Assembly: GCA_907163375.1 (NCBI GenBank)
Contig: CAJQUW010001430.1
Location: 93,833-157,832 of the forward strand
Direction of reading: 5' to 3'
DNA length: 64,000 nt
Origin: Prostheceraeus crozeri
Taxonomy: Eukaryota > Platyhelminthes > Polycladida > Euryleptidae
Part shown: positions 62,921 to 64,000 of the stretch, in pieces
Position numbering within the stretch: position 1 is the stretch's first letter
Layout of the letters: each line of letters begins with the position of its first letter
The notes under the pieces: model-generated
What the model saw: only the letters and a program-made list of their open reading frames with translations
What the model was told of the DNA's origin: nothing
The model's database searches: none
Translations under genes and position numbers: made by a program

Positions 62921-63319
62921 TTACAAATAATTTAGAAGCTCTTCTGGAGTCACATTGTCCCACAGTGATTCACAGTTATCACACCTGCATTTCAGCTGTC
63001 GCAGTCTTTCCTCCGCTGTAGCCAGCACACCAAAGACGCACTTCCATTCCACTTCGTTTCTGGGTTGGGACGATGGGCTGCACCATCTCCGTATGTCATA
63101 GAGAAGGCTGATATAGTCCTCCTTCGACACATCCTCCTTGTTGTATAGTAGGTACTTCCACCTCACATACACCATTTCCATCTCCTCTTCCTCAGTCAGA
63201 GTCGGATACTCCAAGCTTGGAAAATTCTCCACTGTTTTCTTCTTCATCAACTTCACCTTCTTTGGAGCGGGAGGGCAAGTTGAAGTGTCCACGGAGAGAG
63301 TTGCTGTTGGTGAATTCAT
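62921..63319 (-). CDS. Small accessory protein s1, copy C
   Basis: 132 residues, open frame. MNSPTATLSVDTSTCPPAPK, basic VKLMKKKTVENF, acidic LTEEEEMEMV, VRWKYLLYNKEDVSKED, then LKCRCDNCESLWDNVTPEEL. The CxCDxCE motif near the C-terminus could bind zinc. Divergent from polB with a shared 230-base promoter region. Homologues in A and B at the same position. No known family recognised. Confidence 0.68.
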   Translation of the reverse strand: MNSPTATLSVDTSTCPPAPKKVKLMKKKTVENFPSLEYPTLTEEEEMEMVYVRWKYLLYNKEDVSKEDYISLLYDIRRWCSPSSQPRNEVEWKCVFGVLATAEERLRQLKCRCDNCESLWDNVTPEELLNYL

Positions 63320-63415
63320 GACTTCAAATTGTATGCTACAAACTTGATTTCTTAGTGCTTAAGTACAAGTAAGTAGCCAATCAAATGAATAGCCAATGAA
63401 TGTCGAGTATGAGAG

Positions 63416-63425
63416 TATATAAAAG
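63416..63425 (+). promoter_or_regulatory. TATA box for polB with paired CCAAT boxes, copy C
   Basis: TATATAAAAG, about 127 bases before the polB ATG exon, preceded by two CCAAT boxes (agccaatcaaa, tagccaatgaa, about 63377-63396). Same as A (inverted) and B. Confidence 0.65.
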
Positions 63426-63551
63426 GGGGGAAAACCGACTAATTTTTCATTCTATATTTGAGACGTGTTGAGAATAAGTGAAGTCTCTATTTTGATAAAC
63501 TATACAACTTTCTGACACTAAAGTATCATACTTAAACTTGATTTCGTTGAA

Positions 63552-64000
63552 ATGGTAAGTTGAAGATTTCCTCACTCATCTCCCTCAAACGTTTGGCTAA
63601 TAGCATCTTTCTCAATTTCAGGCATCTACTTCATCACCAAAACGCTCCCTTCTCGAGGAATCTTTAGAGCTGTTAAGTGAAGGTAGGTTGCAACAATAAA
63701 CTATAACTTTAATAGAGATGATAGAATGATTTCTCTTTCAGGTGATGTTAGTACCAGCTCAAGCGGTCAGTCGCGGGAATCTAATCAGCGGGAGTGTGCT
63801 GATTGTGGTCACATCTTTACAAGAAACGTGATCTCGCCCGAAACATCAGACAACGTGTATGTCAACCCAAGACATCATCAATCTCCCGAGGTGAGGATGA
63901 TTCTATTCAACATGTCTCCTTTACTTGCGACTTTTGCACTCAATCTTTTGAAACACGTTTTGAATTATCTTCACATAGACTTCCCCACAACGCATACAAA
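63552..64000 (+). pseudogene. POLB: Polinton DNA polymerase B, 5' end, copy C (cut by window)
   Basis: Start exon 63552-63554 is just ATG, followed by GTAAGT; exon 2 is 63622-63682 (ASTSSPKRSLLEESLELLSE); exon 3 starts at 63742 and runs past the window. Donors gtaagt/gtaggt and acceptors tttcag are intact. Exon 3 begins GDVSTSSSGQSRESNQ and shows the ECADCGH finger start. The two introns (67 and 59 bases) match those in A and B in place. The visible exon 3 part looks broken. Confidence 0.8.

Larger units (their letters stand above)
54956..64000. mobile_element. Polinton copy C, inverted relative to A, continues past window
   Basis: Mirror image of the right part of A: subterminal block (54960-55400), coiled-coil gene, H2, s3, H2, s4, H1, s2b/s2a pair, s1, then polB entering from 63552. 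By eye it is very close to A, much closer than to B. Its own terminus is missing at the junction with the gypsy fragment. A gypsy LTR element sits between H1/s4 and s2b. The core genes beyond polB are outside the window. Confidence 0.85.

Noticed and set aside
1-64000. CRISPR array, tRNA or rRNA genes
   Set aside because: No regularly spaced short repeats with unique spacers, and no cloverleaf or rRNA core sequence noticed on either strand. The only regular array is the 115-bp tandem repeat.

Overview
The window is animal (metazoan) nuclear DNA. Short introns with GT/AG ends, TATA and CCAAT promoter elements, and a dense set of animal-type mobile elements all point that way. The species cannot be fixed from the sequence. 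No convincing single-copy host gene was found; nearly everything is nested mobile DNA.

Four related copies of one large Polinton (Maverick) family dominate. Copy A (1-~17385) enters from the left with its capsid end cut by the window. Copy B (17708-39077, 21.37 kb) is complete end to end: it has long terminal inverted repeats (TIRs) starting AGTAGTAATAAAACGGC and a perfect 6-bp target duplication, GTCGGC. Copy D (~42370-~52.9 kb) is a diverged partial copy holding one end. Copy C (~54958 to beyond 64000) runs in inverted orientation to A and is very close to it. All are fossils with breaks in several genes.

Gene order in B is: left TIR; membrane/polymerase-N-domain-like ORF; small Cys-rich protein; basic protein; packaging ATPase; integrase; basic virion-type protein; major capsid protein; adenain-type protease; then on the minus strand a TBP-like protein carrying a PC4-like N domain, and a second PC4-like protein; two tandem GEWEVG-motif virion-type proteins; protein-primed DNA polymerase B (minus strand). 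Between polB and the right TIR lies an unusual accessory module. It holds a small CxCDxCE protein (s1), a head-to-head pair of small paralogues (s2a/s2b, in A and C), a small protein s3, a large Zn-finger/coiled-coil protein, and recurrent hairpin-rich elements (H1, H2) whose stems show compensatory changes between copies.

The most interesting signal is this apparent self-contained transcription/expression kit: a bilobed TBP-like protein, PC4-like proteins, conserved TATA promoters, and covarying structured RNA elements next to accessory genes.

Later insertions are a 3.46-kb hAT-type DNA transposon in the TIR of A (13474-16936), a mariner-type transposon in the integrase of B (21288-22677), and a young Ty3/gypsy LTR element lacking gag in C (58098-61928; TSD TCTAA, empty site visible in A). 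Outside the Polintons are a ~1.06-kb hAT-like MITE (41039-42096), an older gypsy fragment (52.9-54.96 kb) split by a 5'-truncated RTE-like LINE (53861-54760), and a degraded LINE fragment near 39.3-39.7 kb. The remaining stretches, mainly 39.1-42.4 and 45.9-52.4 kb, are AT-rich with short and 115-bp repeats and no gene I can support.
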